A model generated the notes under the pieces. The model saw only the letters and a list, made by a program, of their open reading frames with translations. It had not been told where the DNA came from and made no database searches. A DNA stretch of 24,819 nucleotides. It comes from Nocardioidaceae bacterium (lineage in GTDB: Bacteria; Actinomycetota; Actinomycetes; Propionibacteriales; Nocardioidaceae). The stretch is taken from the NCBI GenBank assembly GCA_013811715.1, contig JACCUS010000058.1:1-24819 (forward strand), in the 5' to 3' direction. The translations under genes and the position numbers were made by a program. Below, piece by piece: positions 1 through 8,195 of the stretch (within the stretch, counting starts at the first letter, position 1; every line of letters begins with the position of its first letter).

Positions 1-123
1 CTGTGTCAAGGCGTCGGCGGCAGCGAATCCCGCAACCCCGATGCCCGCGACGACTGCGCGCACCTGTGGCCACTCCGAGTGCCGATGGGCCGCGCCCAGC
101 CAGGAGACGTCGCGGTCGGTCAT
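1..123 (-). CDS. murD: UDP-N-acetylmuramoylalanine--D-glutamate ligase MurD, N-terminal 41 codons (cut by window edge)
   Basis: MurD adds D-glutamate to UDP-MurNAc-L-Ala in the cytoplasm, the second amino acid of the peptidoglycan stem. Only the start is in the window. The protein begins MTDRDVSWLGAAH and then shows VAGIGVAGFAAADAL, which matches the N-terminal glycine-rich nucleotide-binding strand of MurD (G-x-G-x-S/A-G-x-A-A-A). The ATG overlaps the mraY stop as ATGA, so the two are translationally coupled. The position directly after mraY is the usual dcw order. The rest of the gene, including the ATP-binding domain, lies beyond base 1. The assignment rests on the short motif plus the strong context. 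Confidence 0.88.
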   Translation of the reverse strand, partial: MTDRDVSWLGAAHRHSEWPQVRAVVAGIGVAGFAAADALTQ

Positions 124-1196
124 CAGCCGCCTGAGACCCCCAGCACCCATTGGGCGTAGAACAGGCCTAGACCGGTGGCGACGCAGATACCGCAGATGAT
201 CCAGAACCGGATGACGATGGTCACCTCGGCCCATCCGAGCAGCTCGAAATGGTGCTGCAACGGCGCCATCCGGAAGAGGCGCTTGCCCTTGGTCGCCTTG
301 AAGTAGCCGACCTGGGCGATCACCGACAACGTGATCATGGCGAAGAGACCGCCGAGCACCACGAGCAGCAGCTCCGTGCGGGTCATGATCGCGAGGCCGG
401 CCATCGCCCCTCCGAGCGACAGCGACCCGGTGTCGCCCATGAAGATCCTGGCCGGGGAGGCGTTCCACCACAAGAAGCCGAACAGTGCGCCGGTGATGGC
501 GGCGGCGACAACCGCCAGGTCGAGCGGATCGCGAATCTCGTTGTAGCACTGGCGTCCCGGTGTGATCCGGCAGAACTGATTGTTCTGCCAGATGCCCACC
601 AACGTGTAGGCGCCGAAGACCATCATCGAGCTCCCGGCCGCGAGCCCGTCCAGGCCGTCCGTCAGGTTGACCGCGTTGCTGGTGCCGGCGATCATGACCA
701 GGACCCAGAGGATGATCAGGACCGCCGGGATCTCCCAGTCAAACACGCGCACGAATGAGATCGCCTGGGACGCCGGGCCGTTTCCTCGGTCGTCGGGGAA
801 CTGGAGCGAGAGCCAGCCGAAGGTCACCGCGACCACGATCTGGCCGCCGAACTTCGTCTTGCTCCTCAGCCCGAGGCTGCGCTGTTTGGCGATCTTGATG
901 TAGTCGTCCAAGAAGCCGACCAGACCGAGCCCCACAAGCAAGAACAACAACAACAGCGCTGACGCAGACGGTGAGTCCACGGTAAGCAGCTTGGCGGCAA
1001 AGTAGGCGAACACCACGGCGATGATCACCACCAGCCCGCCCATGGTGGGGGTGCCGCGCTTGGTGTGGTGGGAGGTCGGGCCGTCGTCGCGGATGAGCTG
1101 GCCGTACCCCTTCTTCGCCAAGATCGTGATCGCCCACCGAGTGCCGACCAGGGTGCCGATCAGCCCGAAGCCGCCTGCCAGCAGGAGCGCCCTCAT
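123..1196 (-). CDS. mraY: Phospho-N-acetylmuramoyl-pentapeptide-transferase MraY
   Basis: MraY moves phospho-MurNAc-pentapeptide from UDP onto undecaprenyl phosphate, making lipid I at the inner face of the membrane. The 357-residue product has the usual length and about ten hydrophobic segments. Family motifs are clear: GTPTMGG (residues 48-54), FLDDYIK (95-101) with the acidic pair that binds the metal-nucleotide, NAVNLTDGLDG (174-184), MGDTGSLSLGG, and a C-terminal APLQHHFE loop. The ATG overlaps the murF stop, and its own stop overlaps the murD start, both as ATGA. This argues for coupled translation through the operon. All motif residues I would expect are present. Confidence 0.97.
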   Translation of the reverse strand: MRALLLAGGFGLIGTLVGTRWAITILAKKGYGQLIRDDGPTSHHTKRGTPTMGGLVVIIAVVFAYFAAKLLTVDSPSASALLLLFLLVGLGLVGFLDDYIKIAKQRSLGLRSKTKFGGQIVVAVTFGWLSLQFPDDRGNGPASQAISFVRVFDWEIPAVLIILWVLVMIAGTSNAVNLTDGLDGLAAGSSMMVFGAYTLVGIWQNNQFCRITPGRQCYNEIRDPLDLAVVAAAITGALFGFLWWNASPARIFMGDTGSLSLGGAMAGLAIMTRTELLLVVLGGLFAMITLSVIAQVGYFKATKGKRLFRMAPLQHHFELLGWAEVTIVIRFWIICGICVATGLGLFYAQWVLGVSGG

Positions 1197-2629
1197 GAGC
1201 CGGACCCCGACTGGCCCTGCCCGGTCTCGTCGACCGTGCCCGCGTCCTCGAGCAGGGCCAGAGCAACCTCCTCCAGACCGGCGGCTCTGGATGCTTTCAC
1301 GAGAACGATGTCGCCAGGACGCAACGCGCCACGCAGGAAGTCGAGGGCCGCCTCTCCGTCAGCGACGCAGACCGACTCGTCGGGGCGGGATCCTTGTAGC
1401 ACCGCGGCAAGGTGCACGGGCCGAGCAGGCTCCCCGACGACGACCAGCTGTGAGACGCCGAGTCGCACCGCCAGGCGGCCGACCTCGCCGTGCTCCTCAT
1501 CACTGGAGGGGCCGAGCTCCATCATCTCGCCCAGGACCGCGAACGTCCGGGTGTCGGGCTCGCGTCGGTCCCTGAAACCCGCCAACACGTGCAGAGCCGC
1601 GCGCATACTGTCGGGATTGGCGTTGTAGGCATCGTTGATCACGGTGACGCCACCACGCGTGGTGGCCACCTCCATCCGCCACGGAGATCGAGCGGTGACC
1701 GAGCGCAGCGCCTCAGCGACGTCGGCAAGCCGGATCCCCAACCCGAGCGCGGCGGCGGCCGCGGCGGCGGCGTTGCGGGCCTGGTGCGCGCCGACGAGGG
1801 GGAGCACGATGTCGGCCGCCTCGGCTCCCGTTCGTATCGAGAAGCAGGCGCGGCCCTCGTCGTCGACGTGGACGTTGTCGAGCCGGATGTCGGCGCCGGC
1901 CGCCTCGCCAAAGGTGACCACCCCCGCCGACGTGCGATCTCTCATGTTCGCGACGAGCCGGTCGTCGGCGTTCAAGATGGCCAGGCCGTCGGCCGGGAGA
2001 GCCTCCACGAGCTGTCCCTTCGCTGCCGCGATGTCGGCTCGCGAACCGAACTCCCCGAGGTGGGCGACGCCGACGTTGAGCACGACCCCTACCGACGGGT
2101 GGACCATCGCGGCCAGGTACCTGATGTCGTCGGGCCCGCGCGCCCCCATCTCGGTCACGAGATACCGGGTGGACCGACGCACCCGCAACGCAGTCAACGG
2201 CACCCCGATCTCGGTGTTGAACGACCCCACCGGGGCGACGGTCTCCCCCGACCGCTCCAGCAGCTGGGCCAACATGTCCTTCGTGCTCGTCTTGCCCTGG
2301 GAGCCGGTGATCCCGATGACGATCAGCGCCGGCACCGATGCCAGAACATGCTGTGCCAGCACGCCGAGTGCCTGCACCGGATCACCCACCACGACCGCCG
2401 GCACCCCCACCGGCCGGCTCACCAACGCTCCCACCCCTCCTCCGCTCACAGCGGCGTCGGCGAAATCGTGTCCGTCCGCGCGTTCGCCGGCCACCGCCAC
2501 GAAGAGCCCGCCGGTCACGGCTTGGCGGGAGTCGATGAAGGCGTCGCCCGTGACCTGGAGGTCGGCACCGCCGTCCACCACCCATCCCCCGACCGCAGCG
2601 GCGATCTGGCCGAGCGTCATCGCGATCAC
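1193..2629 (-). CDS. murF: UDP-N-acetylmuramoyl-tripeptide--D-alanyl-D-alanine ligase MurF
   Basis: MurF ligates D-Ala-D-Ala to the UDP-MurNAc-tripeptide in the cytoplasm, completing the pentapeptide precursor. The 478-residue product shows the Mur ligase layout: an N-terminal UDP-binding domain (about 1-100), an ATP-binding central domain opening with the P-loop GITGSQGKTST (near 106-116), and a C-terminal domain after NDAYNANPDSM. NTEIGVPLTAL following the P-loop is typical of MurF. The GTG at 2629 was chosen because MIAMTLGQIAAAVGG fits the family N-terminus and its start overlaps the murE stop as GTGA. An in-frame ATG at 2620 is the alternative and would shorten the protein by three residues. 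No strong Shine-Dalgarno is visible, consistent with coupling. Confidence 0.96.
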   Translation of the reverse strand: MIAMTLGQIAAAVGGWVVDGGADLQVTGDAFIDSRQAVTGGLFVAVAGERADGHDFADAAVSGGGVGALVSRPVGVPAVVVGDPVQALGVLAQHVLASVPALIVIGITGSQGKTSTKDMLAQLLERSGETVAPVGSFNTEIGVPLTALRVRRSTRYLVTEMGARGPDDIRYLAAMVHPSVGVVLNVGVAHLGEFGSRADIAAAKGQLVEALPADGLAILNADDRLVANMRDRTSAGVVTFGEAAGADIRLDNVHVDDEGRACFSIRTGAEAADIVLPLVGAHQARNAAAAAAAALGLGIRLADVAEALRSVTARSPWRMEVATTRGGVTVINDAYNANPDSMRAALHVLAGFRDRREPDTRTFAVLGEMMELGPSSDEEHGEVGRLAVRLGVSQLVVVGEPARPVHLAAVLQGSRPDESVCVADGEAALDFLRGALRPGDIVLVKASRAAGLEEVALALLEDAGTVDETGQGQSGSGS

Positions 2630-4218
2630 TGCTGTCCGCCAGACCGCGGGCGCGCGGACTCGATGAGCTCGGCCAAGACGGCGCGGGCGACGTCACGGTC
2701 GTCGAACGGCCGGATCTGGTCGTTGACCTGCTGGCCGGTCTCATGCCCCTTGCCCGCGATCAGCACAGTGTCCGCTGGCCGAGCGGCTGCGAGCGCCTCC
2801 GCGATGGCCTGCCGACGGTCACCAACCTCGCGGATCACGGTGAGTCCGCCTGCTGCCCTGGCGCCGGCGATGAGCTCGGCGCGGATCGCGGCCGGATCCT
2901 CTGTGCGCGGGTTGTCGTCGGTCACCACCATCACGTCGGCCAGTCCGGCCGCGAGCTGACCCATCATGGGTCGCTTGCCCCGGTCTCGGTCTCCACCGGC
3001 GCCGATCACGATTGTCAACCGACCCGCCGTCACCGCGCGGAGCGCCGTCAACGTTGCCGCCACGGCGTCCGGCTTGTGGGCATAGTCGACGACGACGGAG
3101 AAGTCCTGGCCGACGTCGATGCGCTCCATCCGGCCGGGGACCGCTCTCAGGTCGGCGATGCCGGTCGCTGCCGCGGCCACGTCGCCGCCGGCCTCCCCGA
3201 TCGCGGCCAGCGAGCAGAGTGCGTTGGCGACGTTGAAGGCGCCGACCAGTGGCACCGAGGCCGACACCCGCAACTCCTCGGGCCCTTGAACCACAAAGGT
3301 CGAGCCGTCCACGGTGGCGCGGATGTGCTCCGCCCGCCAGTCCGCGGCCCGTCCGGTCGGGGAGAAGGCGCGGGTGGGCACGGCTGGCGTCGCGAGCAGC
3401 CGGGCGCCGTACTCGTCGTCGACGTTGACCAGGGCGCGCCGACTGCGCTTGGGGGTGAACAGGTCGGCCTTTGCCGCAAAGTAGTCCTCGACCGTGATGT
3501 GGAAGTCGAGGTGGTCGCGACCCAGGTTGAGGAACACCGCGACGTCGAACACGACCCCGTCGACCCTGCCCATCACCAGCGCATGGCTCGACACCTCTAT
3601 CGCGCATACGTCCACGTCTGCTTCACGCATCACGGCGAACAGCGCGTGCAGGTCGGGGGCCTCGGGAGTGGTGAGCAGGCTCTTGACCTGCACGCCGTCT
3701 ACCCAGGTCCCCATCGTCCCGATCACCGCGGCACGGCGCCCAGCCGCCGTCAGTCCCGCCTTGATCAGCTGGCTCGTCGTCGTCTTGCCCTGCGTGCCCG
3801 TGACCCCGATCAGCAGGAGGTCGCGGGCCGGTTGGCCGTAGACGAGTGCCGCCGTCGAGCCGACGACTTCGCGGGGACGCTCGATCACGAGCATCGGCAG
3901 CCCCGAGCCGGCGGCGATCTCGGCGCCTTCGGCGTCGGTCAGCACCGCAGCCGCACCGGCCTGTCTCGCGTCTGCGGCGAAACGGGCACCGTGCGTGCGC
4001 GCACCGGGCAATGCGGCATAGAGGTCCCCTGGGCGCACGGTTCTCGACACCAGCGACATCCCGGTGAGAGGCACATCAGACCCCGCGGGCGGGCCCGAGA
4101 TCCCTAGCCGGGAGGCCACAGCGGACAGCGGAACGGGCGTCACGGACCCGGGACGCGACGGTGCGCTCCCTGCTCCCGGCTGCGATGACACAGAGGTGAG
4201 GCTACCGACGCCTACCAC
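2626..4218 (-). CDS. murE: UDP-N-acetylmuramoyl-L-alanyl-D-glutamate--diaminopimelate ligase MurE
   Basis: MurE adds the third stem-peptide residue to UDP-MurNAc-L-Ala-D-Glu. The P-loop GVTGTQGKTTT lies at residues 138-148. The substrate motif DNPR lies at 435-438 (context VTDDNPRTEDP), which in this family marks a diaminopimelate-adding enzyme rather than a lysine-adding one. Whether meso- or LL-DAP is used cannot be told from the sequence. The 530-residue length is slightly long because of a Ser/Gly/Pro-rich N-terminus of about 25 residues. The start is uncertain: GTG at 4218 overlaps the ftsI stop by 7 bp and lacks a clear Shine-Dalgarno. In-frame GTG codons at 4191 and 4143 are alternatives. 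The stop overlaps the murF start. Confidence 0.95.
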   Translation of the reverse strand: MVGVGSLTSVSSQPGAGSAPSRPGSVTPVPLSAVASRLGISGPPAGSDVPLTGMSLVSRTVRPGDLYAALPGARTHGARFAADARQAGAAAVLTDAEGAEIAAGSGLPMLVIERPREVVGSTAALVYGQPARDLLLIGVTGTQGKTTTSQLIKAGLTAAGRRAAVIGTMGTWVDGVQVKSLLTTPEAPDLHALFAVMREADVDVCAIEVSSHALVMGRVDGVVFDVAVFLNLGRDHLDFHITVEDYFAAKADLFTPKRSRRALVNVDDEYGARLLATPAVPTRAFSPTGRAADWRAEHIRATVDGSTFVVQGPEELRVSASVPLVGAFNVANALCSLAAIGEAGGDVAAAATGIADLRAVPGRMERIDVGQDFSVVVDYAHKPDAVAATLTALRAVTAGRLTIVIGAGGDRDRGKRPMMGQLAAGLADVMVVTDDNPRTEDPAAIRAELIAGARAAGGLTVIREVGDRRQAIAEALAAARPADTVLIAGKGHETGQQVNDQIRPFDDRDVARAVLAELIESARPRSGGQQ

Positions 4219-6218
4219 TCTGAGGGCAGAGCGGGTGAGCGCCGGCCGGTGGGCGGCACACCGAACTGCTGCAGCGTCGCCGTCATCAGATCGTGGAACA
4301 CCGGCCCACCGGTTCCGCCACCGCCGTTGCCGTCGGTCGGGGAATGCACGACGACGTAGACCACGAACCGGGGGTCGTCGGCAGGGGCGAACCCGGCGAA
4401 GGAGACCGTGAAAGAGCCGTCGTAGCAGCCGCAGGAGTCGTCCACGCGCTGGGCCGTACCGGTCTTGCCCGCCACGCGGTAGCCGTTGATCTGGGCCGCG
4501 GGCGCCGTACCGTCGTCAGCCGTGACCGCCTCCATCATCTTGGCCACCTGCCGCGCCGTCCGTTCGCTCACCACGCGCCGCTGCACCGGGGGGTCGGCCG
4601 CGGTGAAGTTGTCCTCGTTGTCGACGTAGCCGCGGACGAGGGAGGGCTGGATGTAGGTGCCGCCGTTCGCGACGGTGGCGATCGCCGCCGTCATCTGCAC
4701 CGCGTTGACGCTCAACCCCTGGCCGAAGGCCATCGTCGCGTGACTGATCGGCAGCCAGCTCTCCGGCCGGGGGAGCAGACCGGCAGTCTCGCCGTCGAGC
4801 GCGAGGCCGGTCTCGCTGCCCAACCCGAAGCCACGGAGGTACTGATAGAGCTCCCGGCTCGGCATCTCCTCAGCGGCCAGCACGGTGCCGATGTTGGACG
4901 ACACAGCCACCACTCCGGTGGCGGTCAGCCGCAACGTCCCGTGGGTGAAGTAGTCGTTGATGACGGCGTCTCCCCGAGGCAACGACGACGGCACGGTGAT
5001 CTTCGTCCGAGGGGTGACATAGCCCGCGTCGATCAGCGCGGCGAAAGTCAGCACCTTCTCCACACTGCCCGGTTCGTAGACGTCTTGGATCGCTCGGGAG
5101 CCGTAGTCGGCCGGGTCGGATCTCTGCCGCTGGTTGGGGTCGAAGGTCGGGTAGTCCGCGAGGGCCAGCAGCTGCCCGGACTGCACGTCCATGATGACGG
5201 CGGCCCCCGAGCTACCACCGGACAGCTCGACAGCCTCGGCCAACCGGCGTTGAGCGAGGAACTGCAGATCCTCGTCGATCGTCAGCTGGACGCCGGTGCC
5301 TTCCTCGGGTTCGACCACGGTGCTGTCGGCCAGCGGCAGCCGCTGGCCGTCGGCCACCTCGAAGGTCGCGGAGCCTTCCTGCCCGGCGAGTGTCGTGTCA
5401 AGGGCGTGCTCGAAGCCGGCGAGCCCGTTGCCGTCGGTGCCGACGAAGCCCACGAGGTTGGCGGCCACGTCGTTCGCGGGATACACGCGCAAGGTGTCGT
5501 CGTCGGCGTACACCCCCGGCAGGGCTGCCTCGTTGAGCTCGGAGACCACGTCGGCGGCGAGCTTGGGCTCCAGGTGCCGAACCAGCTCGACGTAGCGCGT
5601 CTCGGGCTTGCGCAACAGCTCGAGGGTCGCCAGGTAGTCCAGGCCGAGCCGCTCGCGGAGCGTCGTCGCGATCGCGATCGCGTTGTTCTCCGTGTACGTC
5701 GGGTCCGCCACCAGCTTCGCAGCGTCGACGGTCTGTGCCAGCGCCACATTGTTGCGATCGTAGATCGGCGCTCGTGGCGCTTCGATCGTGATCGTCTGGG
5801 CGCCCTTCTGGACGGCGATCGCCGCGTAGTCGTTCTCGTCAATGCCTTGCAGCTGGATGAGTCGCGCGGCGAACAGCGAGAGGATGAACGCCATCACGCA
5901 GAACGCGCTCCACAGCCGAAACGGCCCGGTGGAGAGACTCATCATGCGTGGTCGGCGTCCGAAGCGCCTTCGCACTCTGCGAGAGATCGGCCCGGTCGCG
6001 GCTGCCCGGCGCCGACGGGCGGGCCGCTTGATCGACTCCTTGGCGGCGGTCGAACCGCTCACCCGGGGCCCATTAGTCGAAACTCGTCGGGTCGGGCGCT
6101 TGGTCGTCCCCGAGCGCTGTGCCGAAGGCCGCTGTCCCGCGGAGCGCTGCGCCGCGGGCCGCTTCGCCCCGGAGCGTTTGGGACCGCGGCCCCGGCTGTC
6201 GGGCGTGCGCTGCGTCAC
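4212..6218 (-). CDS. ftsI: Septal peptidoglycan transpeptidase FtsI / class B PBP
   Basis: This is a division-specific class B penicillin-binding protein that cross-links septal peptidoglycan on the outer face of the membrane. From the chosen start it has 668 residues: a strongly basic cytoplasmic tail (about 1-105), one membrane segment (FCVMAFILSLFAARLIQL), a PBP dimerisation domain, and the transpeptidase domain. The three active-site motifs are intact: SVEK (S385, K388), SSN (440-442) and KTG (585-587). The reading frame stays open upstream to a GTG at 6305. I prefer GTG at 6218 because an AAGGGAG Shine-Dalgarno sits 5 nt before it and because this removes an overlap with ftsL, leaving a 40-bp gap. 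The stop overlaps the murE start. Confidence 0.95.
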   Translation of the reverse strand: MTQRTPDSRGRGPKRSGAKRPAAQRSAGQRPSAQRSGTTKRPTRRVSTNGPRVSGSTAAKESIKRPARRRRAAATGPISRRVRRRFGRRPRMMSLSTGPFRLWSAFCVMAFILSLFAARLIQLQGIDENDYAAIAVQKGAQTITIEAPRAPIYDRNNVALAQTVDAAKLVADPTYTENNAIAIATTLRERLGLDYLATLELLRKPETRYVELVRHLEPKLAADVVSELNEAALPGVYADDDTLRVYPANDVAANLVGFVGTDGNGLAGFEHALDTTLAGQEGSATFEVADGQRLPLADSTVVEPEEGTGVQLTIDEDLQFLAQRRLAEAVELSGGSSGAAVIMDVQSGQLLALADYPTFDPNQRQRSDPADYGSRAIQDVYEPGSVEKVLTFAALIDAGYVTPRTKITVPSSLPRGDAVINDYFTHGTLRLTATGVVAVSSNIGTVLAAEEMPSRELYQYLRGFGLGSETGLALDGETAGLLPRPESWLPISHATMAFGQGLSVNAVQMTAAIATVANGGTYIQPSLVRGYVDNEDNFTAADPPVQRRVVSERTARQVAKMMEAVTADDGTAPAAQINGYRVAGKTGTAQRVDDSCGCYDGSFTVSFAGFAPADDPRFVVYVVVHSPTDGNGGGGTGGPVFHDLMTATLQQFGVPPTGRRSPALPSEW

Positions 6219-6223
6219 CGAGA

Positions 6224-6230
6224 CTCCCTT
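6224..6230 (-). promoter_or_regulatory. Ribosome binding site of ftsI (AAGGGAG)
   Basis: AAGGGAG reads on the minus strand 5 nt upstream of the GTG at 6218. It decides the ftsI start, since the upstream GTG at 6305 would lie inside ftsL. It is the clearest internal ribosome binding site in the rsmH-mraY run, where the other junctions rely on overlap. Confidence 0.7.
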
Positions 6231-6258
6231 CGTCGGATCCTGTGGCCGCTGTCTTGGG

Positions 6259-6891
6259 TCAGTCACCGCGGCTGCTGCTGTTCCTGTCCCGTGGTCGCTG
6301 TGCACTCTGGGAGCGCTTTGGGGTGCCGCGATCTGCTCCGTCCCGGCGATCTGCCCCGTCGGTGCCGGTGCGCTGGGCTGGCTCGTGCTCGGTGCCGGTG
6401 CTCTGGCTGTTCCCTGCGCCGGCGACGGGCGGGGCCACCTTGCCGCTGTCGTCGCCGGCTACTTGAACGCCGTACGCGATGCTGACCTGGTTCTCCGCGA
6501 CCGCCGGCATCGGGGTGCCCACGATCGCTCCGGAGGACAGCGAGAGGAATGCTGGGTTGTCGTTGCGAACCATGCCGAGGGCCACCGCCTGCTCCGCCAG
6601 CCGCTGTGGCTGCTGCAGTTCCGCGACTTGGAGGCCTAGGTGCTGCTGTCGCAGCGCGAGATCGGCGGACCTCTCACGCAGGTCGGTAACGGCATAGGCG
6701 CCGCGCTGCAAAGCGGTGTTCAGCAGCAACAAGCCGATCAGCCCGCCCGCCAGCACGGTGACGACCAACAGCACGAAGGGAACCCGCGGCGCCCGGGCCG
6801 CCACCTTGGGGACGATGGTCAGCCGTGGTCGCGACAACGAGATGTTCGGGCGCAGGGCTCGCGCCCGCGCCGTGGTCAGAAACGAGCTCAC
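6259..6891 (-). CDS. ftsL: FtsL-like septum formation protein (bitopic, coiled coil)
   Basis: FtsL proteins are bitopic divisome scaffolds that act with FtsB/DivIC and FtsQ and help activate FtsW-FtsI. The 210-residue product has a basic cytoplasmic N-terminus, one membrane helix (about 37-60), and a heptad-like Leu/Gln-rich periplasmic segment (LRERSADLALRQQHLGLQV, then AVALGMV). That layout, and the position between rsmH and ftsI, identify it; sequence conservation in this family is low. After about residue 115 the chain becomes hydrophilic and probably disordered, ending in a stretch rich in Asp, Arg, Thr and Gly. The GTG start overlaps the rsmH stop as GTGA. Confidence 0.85.
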   Translation of the reverse strand: MSSFLTTARARALRPNISLSRPRLTIVPKVAARAPRVPFVLLVVTVLAGGLIGLLLLNTALQRGAYAVTDLRERSADLALRQQHLGLQVAELQQPQRLAEQAVALGMVRNDNPAFLSLSSGAIVGTPMPAVAENQVSIAYGVQVAGDDSGKVAPPVAGAGNSQSTGTEHEPAQRTGTDGADRRDGADRGTPKRSQSAQRPRDRNSSSRGD

Positions 6892-7841
6892 GCGGCCTCC
6901 CGGATGCGTTCGGCAGCGCGGACCCGGACTGACTGCGCCCGGGGGTTTGCGCTGATCTCCTCCGGAGTCGCCACCTGCGCCCTCCGGGTGAGCAGCCGGA
7001 GCTCCGGCTCGTGTCCGGCCGGCAGAACGGGAAGGTCGACGGGGGCGGTCGACACTGCCTTGGAGGCCAACGCCTGTTTGGCGAGTCGATCCTCGAGCGA
7101 CTGGTAAGACATCACCACAATGCGTCCGCCGACGGCCAACGCGCTGATGGCTGCCGGGAGTGCGCGCTCAAGCACGGCGAGCTCCTCGTTGACCTCGATC
7201 CGCAACGCCTGGAAGGTGCGTTTGGCCGGATTGCCGCCGGTACGTCGAGCGGGTGCGGGGATCGCGGCGCGGATCAGCTCGACCAGCCGCGCACTGGAGT
7301 GGAACGGCTCGCGGCGCCGGGCGCGGACCACGGACTCCGCGATACGGCGAGCGAACCTCTCCTCGCCGTACTTGGCGAAAATCCTGGACAGCTCCTTGAC
7401 CGAGTACGTGTTGAGCACCTCAGCGGCGGTGATCCCGCGCGTGCTGTCCATCCGCATGTCCAGTGGGGCGTCTTGGGCGTAGGCGAAGCCACGGGCAGGC
7501 TCGTCGAGCTGCATCGAGGAGACTCCCAGGTCGAACAGCACCCCTTGGACCCTGGGCATGCCCAGGTCGGCCAACACGCGCGGAAGCTCGTCGTACACCG
7601 CATGAACAAGCGTGGTGCGGTCGGCGAATCCGGCCAGCCGGGCAGCGGCGAGTTCCAGCGCCAGCGGATCGCGGTCGAGTCCGACCACCCGCGCGTTCGG
7701 GCACTTGGTCAAGATCGCCTCGGTGTGCCCGCCGAGGCCGAGCGTCGCGTCGACGAGCACGGATCCTGCGGCGTCGAGCGCCGGCGCGACCAGGGCGACG
7801 ACCCGGTCGAGGAGGACCGGAACGTGCCGAGGCATGGTCAT
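6888..7841 (-). CDS. rsmH: 16S rRNA (cytosine-1402-N4)-methyltransferase RsmH (MraW)
   Basis: RsmH methylates N4 of C1402 in the ribosomal P-site region using S-adenosylmethionine. The product is about 317 residues, normal for the family. Recognisable features are HVPVLLDRVV at the N-terminus, the SAM-binding strand VDATLGLGGHTEAIL, the D-x-G-x-S loop FDLGVSSMQLDEPARGFAY, and the C-terminal GNPAKRTFQALRIEVNEEL and VMSYQSLEDRL. There are three closely spaced in-frame starts: GTG 7847, ATG 7841 and ATG 7835. None has a good Shine-Dalgarno. ATG 7841 begins 9 nt after the stop of the upstream small membrane-protein gene, so reinitiation is likely. The stop overlaps ftsL. Confidence 0.96.
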   Translation of the reverse strand: MTMPRHVPVLLDRVVALVAPALDAAGSVLVDATLGLGGHTEAILTKCPNARVVGLDRDPLALELAAARLAGFADRTTLVHAVYDELPRVLADLGMPRVQGVLFDLGVSSMQLDEPARGFAYAQDAPLDMRMDSTRGITAAEVLNTYSVKELSRIFAKYGEERFARRIAESVVRARRREPFHSSARLVELIRAAIPAPARRTGGNPAKRTFQALRIEVNEELAVLERALPAAISALAVGGRIVVMSYQSLEDRLAKQALASKAVSTAPVDLPVLPAGHEPELRLLTRRAQVATPEEISANPRAQSVRVRAAERIREAA

Positions 7842-7850
7842 GGCCACGCG

Positions 7851-8033
7851 TCAGTCGAACAGTCGGGTGAGCACGGTGGCGATGACCGCGATGGCTGTTG
7901 AGGCCGCGGCCGAGGCCGCCACGACGGCGACGCCGTCCTTGACCTCTTCGCGTACTCGGCGCACGGGCGACGCGTCCTTCATCGCCTCGCCTCCCCACGC
8001 GTGAAGCGTTCGACCCTGCGGGAGCTGTGACAT
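7851..8033 (-). CDS. Small single-helix membrane protein between mraZ and rsmH (hypothetical)
   Basis: I do not recognise this gene. From ATG 8033 it encodes 60 residues: a polar N-terminus beginning MSQLPQGRTLHAWGG, a charged stretch (VRRVREEVKDG, about 24-34), then one Ala/Val-rich membrane helix (about 35-57) ending in TRLFD. A GAAGGG ribosome binding site lies 6 nt upstream of ATG 8033. A second candidate start, ATG 7982, has an even better GGGGAGG at 7 nt and would give 43 residues that keep the charged stretch and helix. The stop lies only 9 nt before the rsmH ATG, which lacks its own Shine-Dalgarno. This suggests the small ORF is translated and feeds rsmH. A bitopic product in this place could be divisome-linked, but that is inference. 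Confidence 0.6.
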   Translation of the reverse strand: MSQLPQGRTLHAWGGEAMKDASPVRRVREEVKDGVAVVAASAAASTAIAVIATVLTRLFD

Positions 8034-8195
8034 GTTCGACCCTTCGGGAGATGGATGGATTCGCGGTGTGGCGTTGGCCGCCGGTTCGTGCCATCCAGGT
8101 CCCCGCCCGCTCCTTCGGGTCACCGTCTGGCACCGGGGAAGGTGTGTCAGAAGGTGTGAAGGGGCGGTCCGGAGACCTCGACGTACGACCCGGCG
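8034..8195 (-). other. Spacer between mraZ and the small membrane-protein gene
   Basis: There is a 162-bp gap inside the otherwise tight cluster. It contains the 9-bp direct repeat GAAGGTGTG (plus-strand reading, 8138-8146 and 8150-8158) with a 12-bp period. I see no convincing -35/-10 pair and no terminator-type hairpin. It could hold a second promoter for the rsmH part of the cluster, but the sequence alone does not show one. Confidence 0.4.

Noticed and set aside
1490..2959. A 489-codon plus-strand open frame opposite murF and murE
   Set aside because: It is a shadow of the Mur ligase genes with no family features.
4293..6485. A 730-codon plus-strand open frame opposite ftsI
   Set aside because: It is antisense to a gene with all PBP motifs intact and has the His/Arg/Gly-rich composition of an antisense frame in high-GC DNA. 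No domain is recognisable.
7420..8133. 237-codon minus-strand frame overlapping rsmH and the small membrane-protein gene
   Set aside because: It is Arg/Pro-rich, overlaps rsmH in another frame and has no recognisable features.
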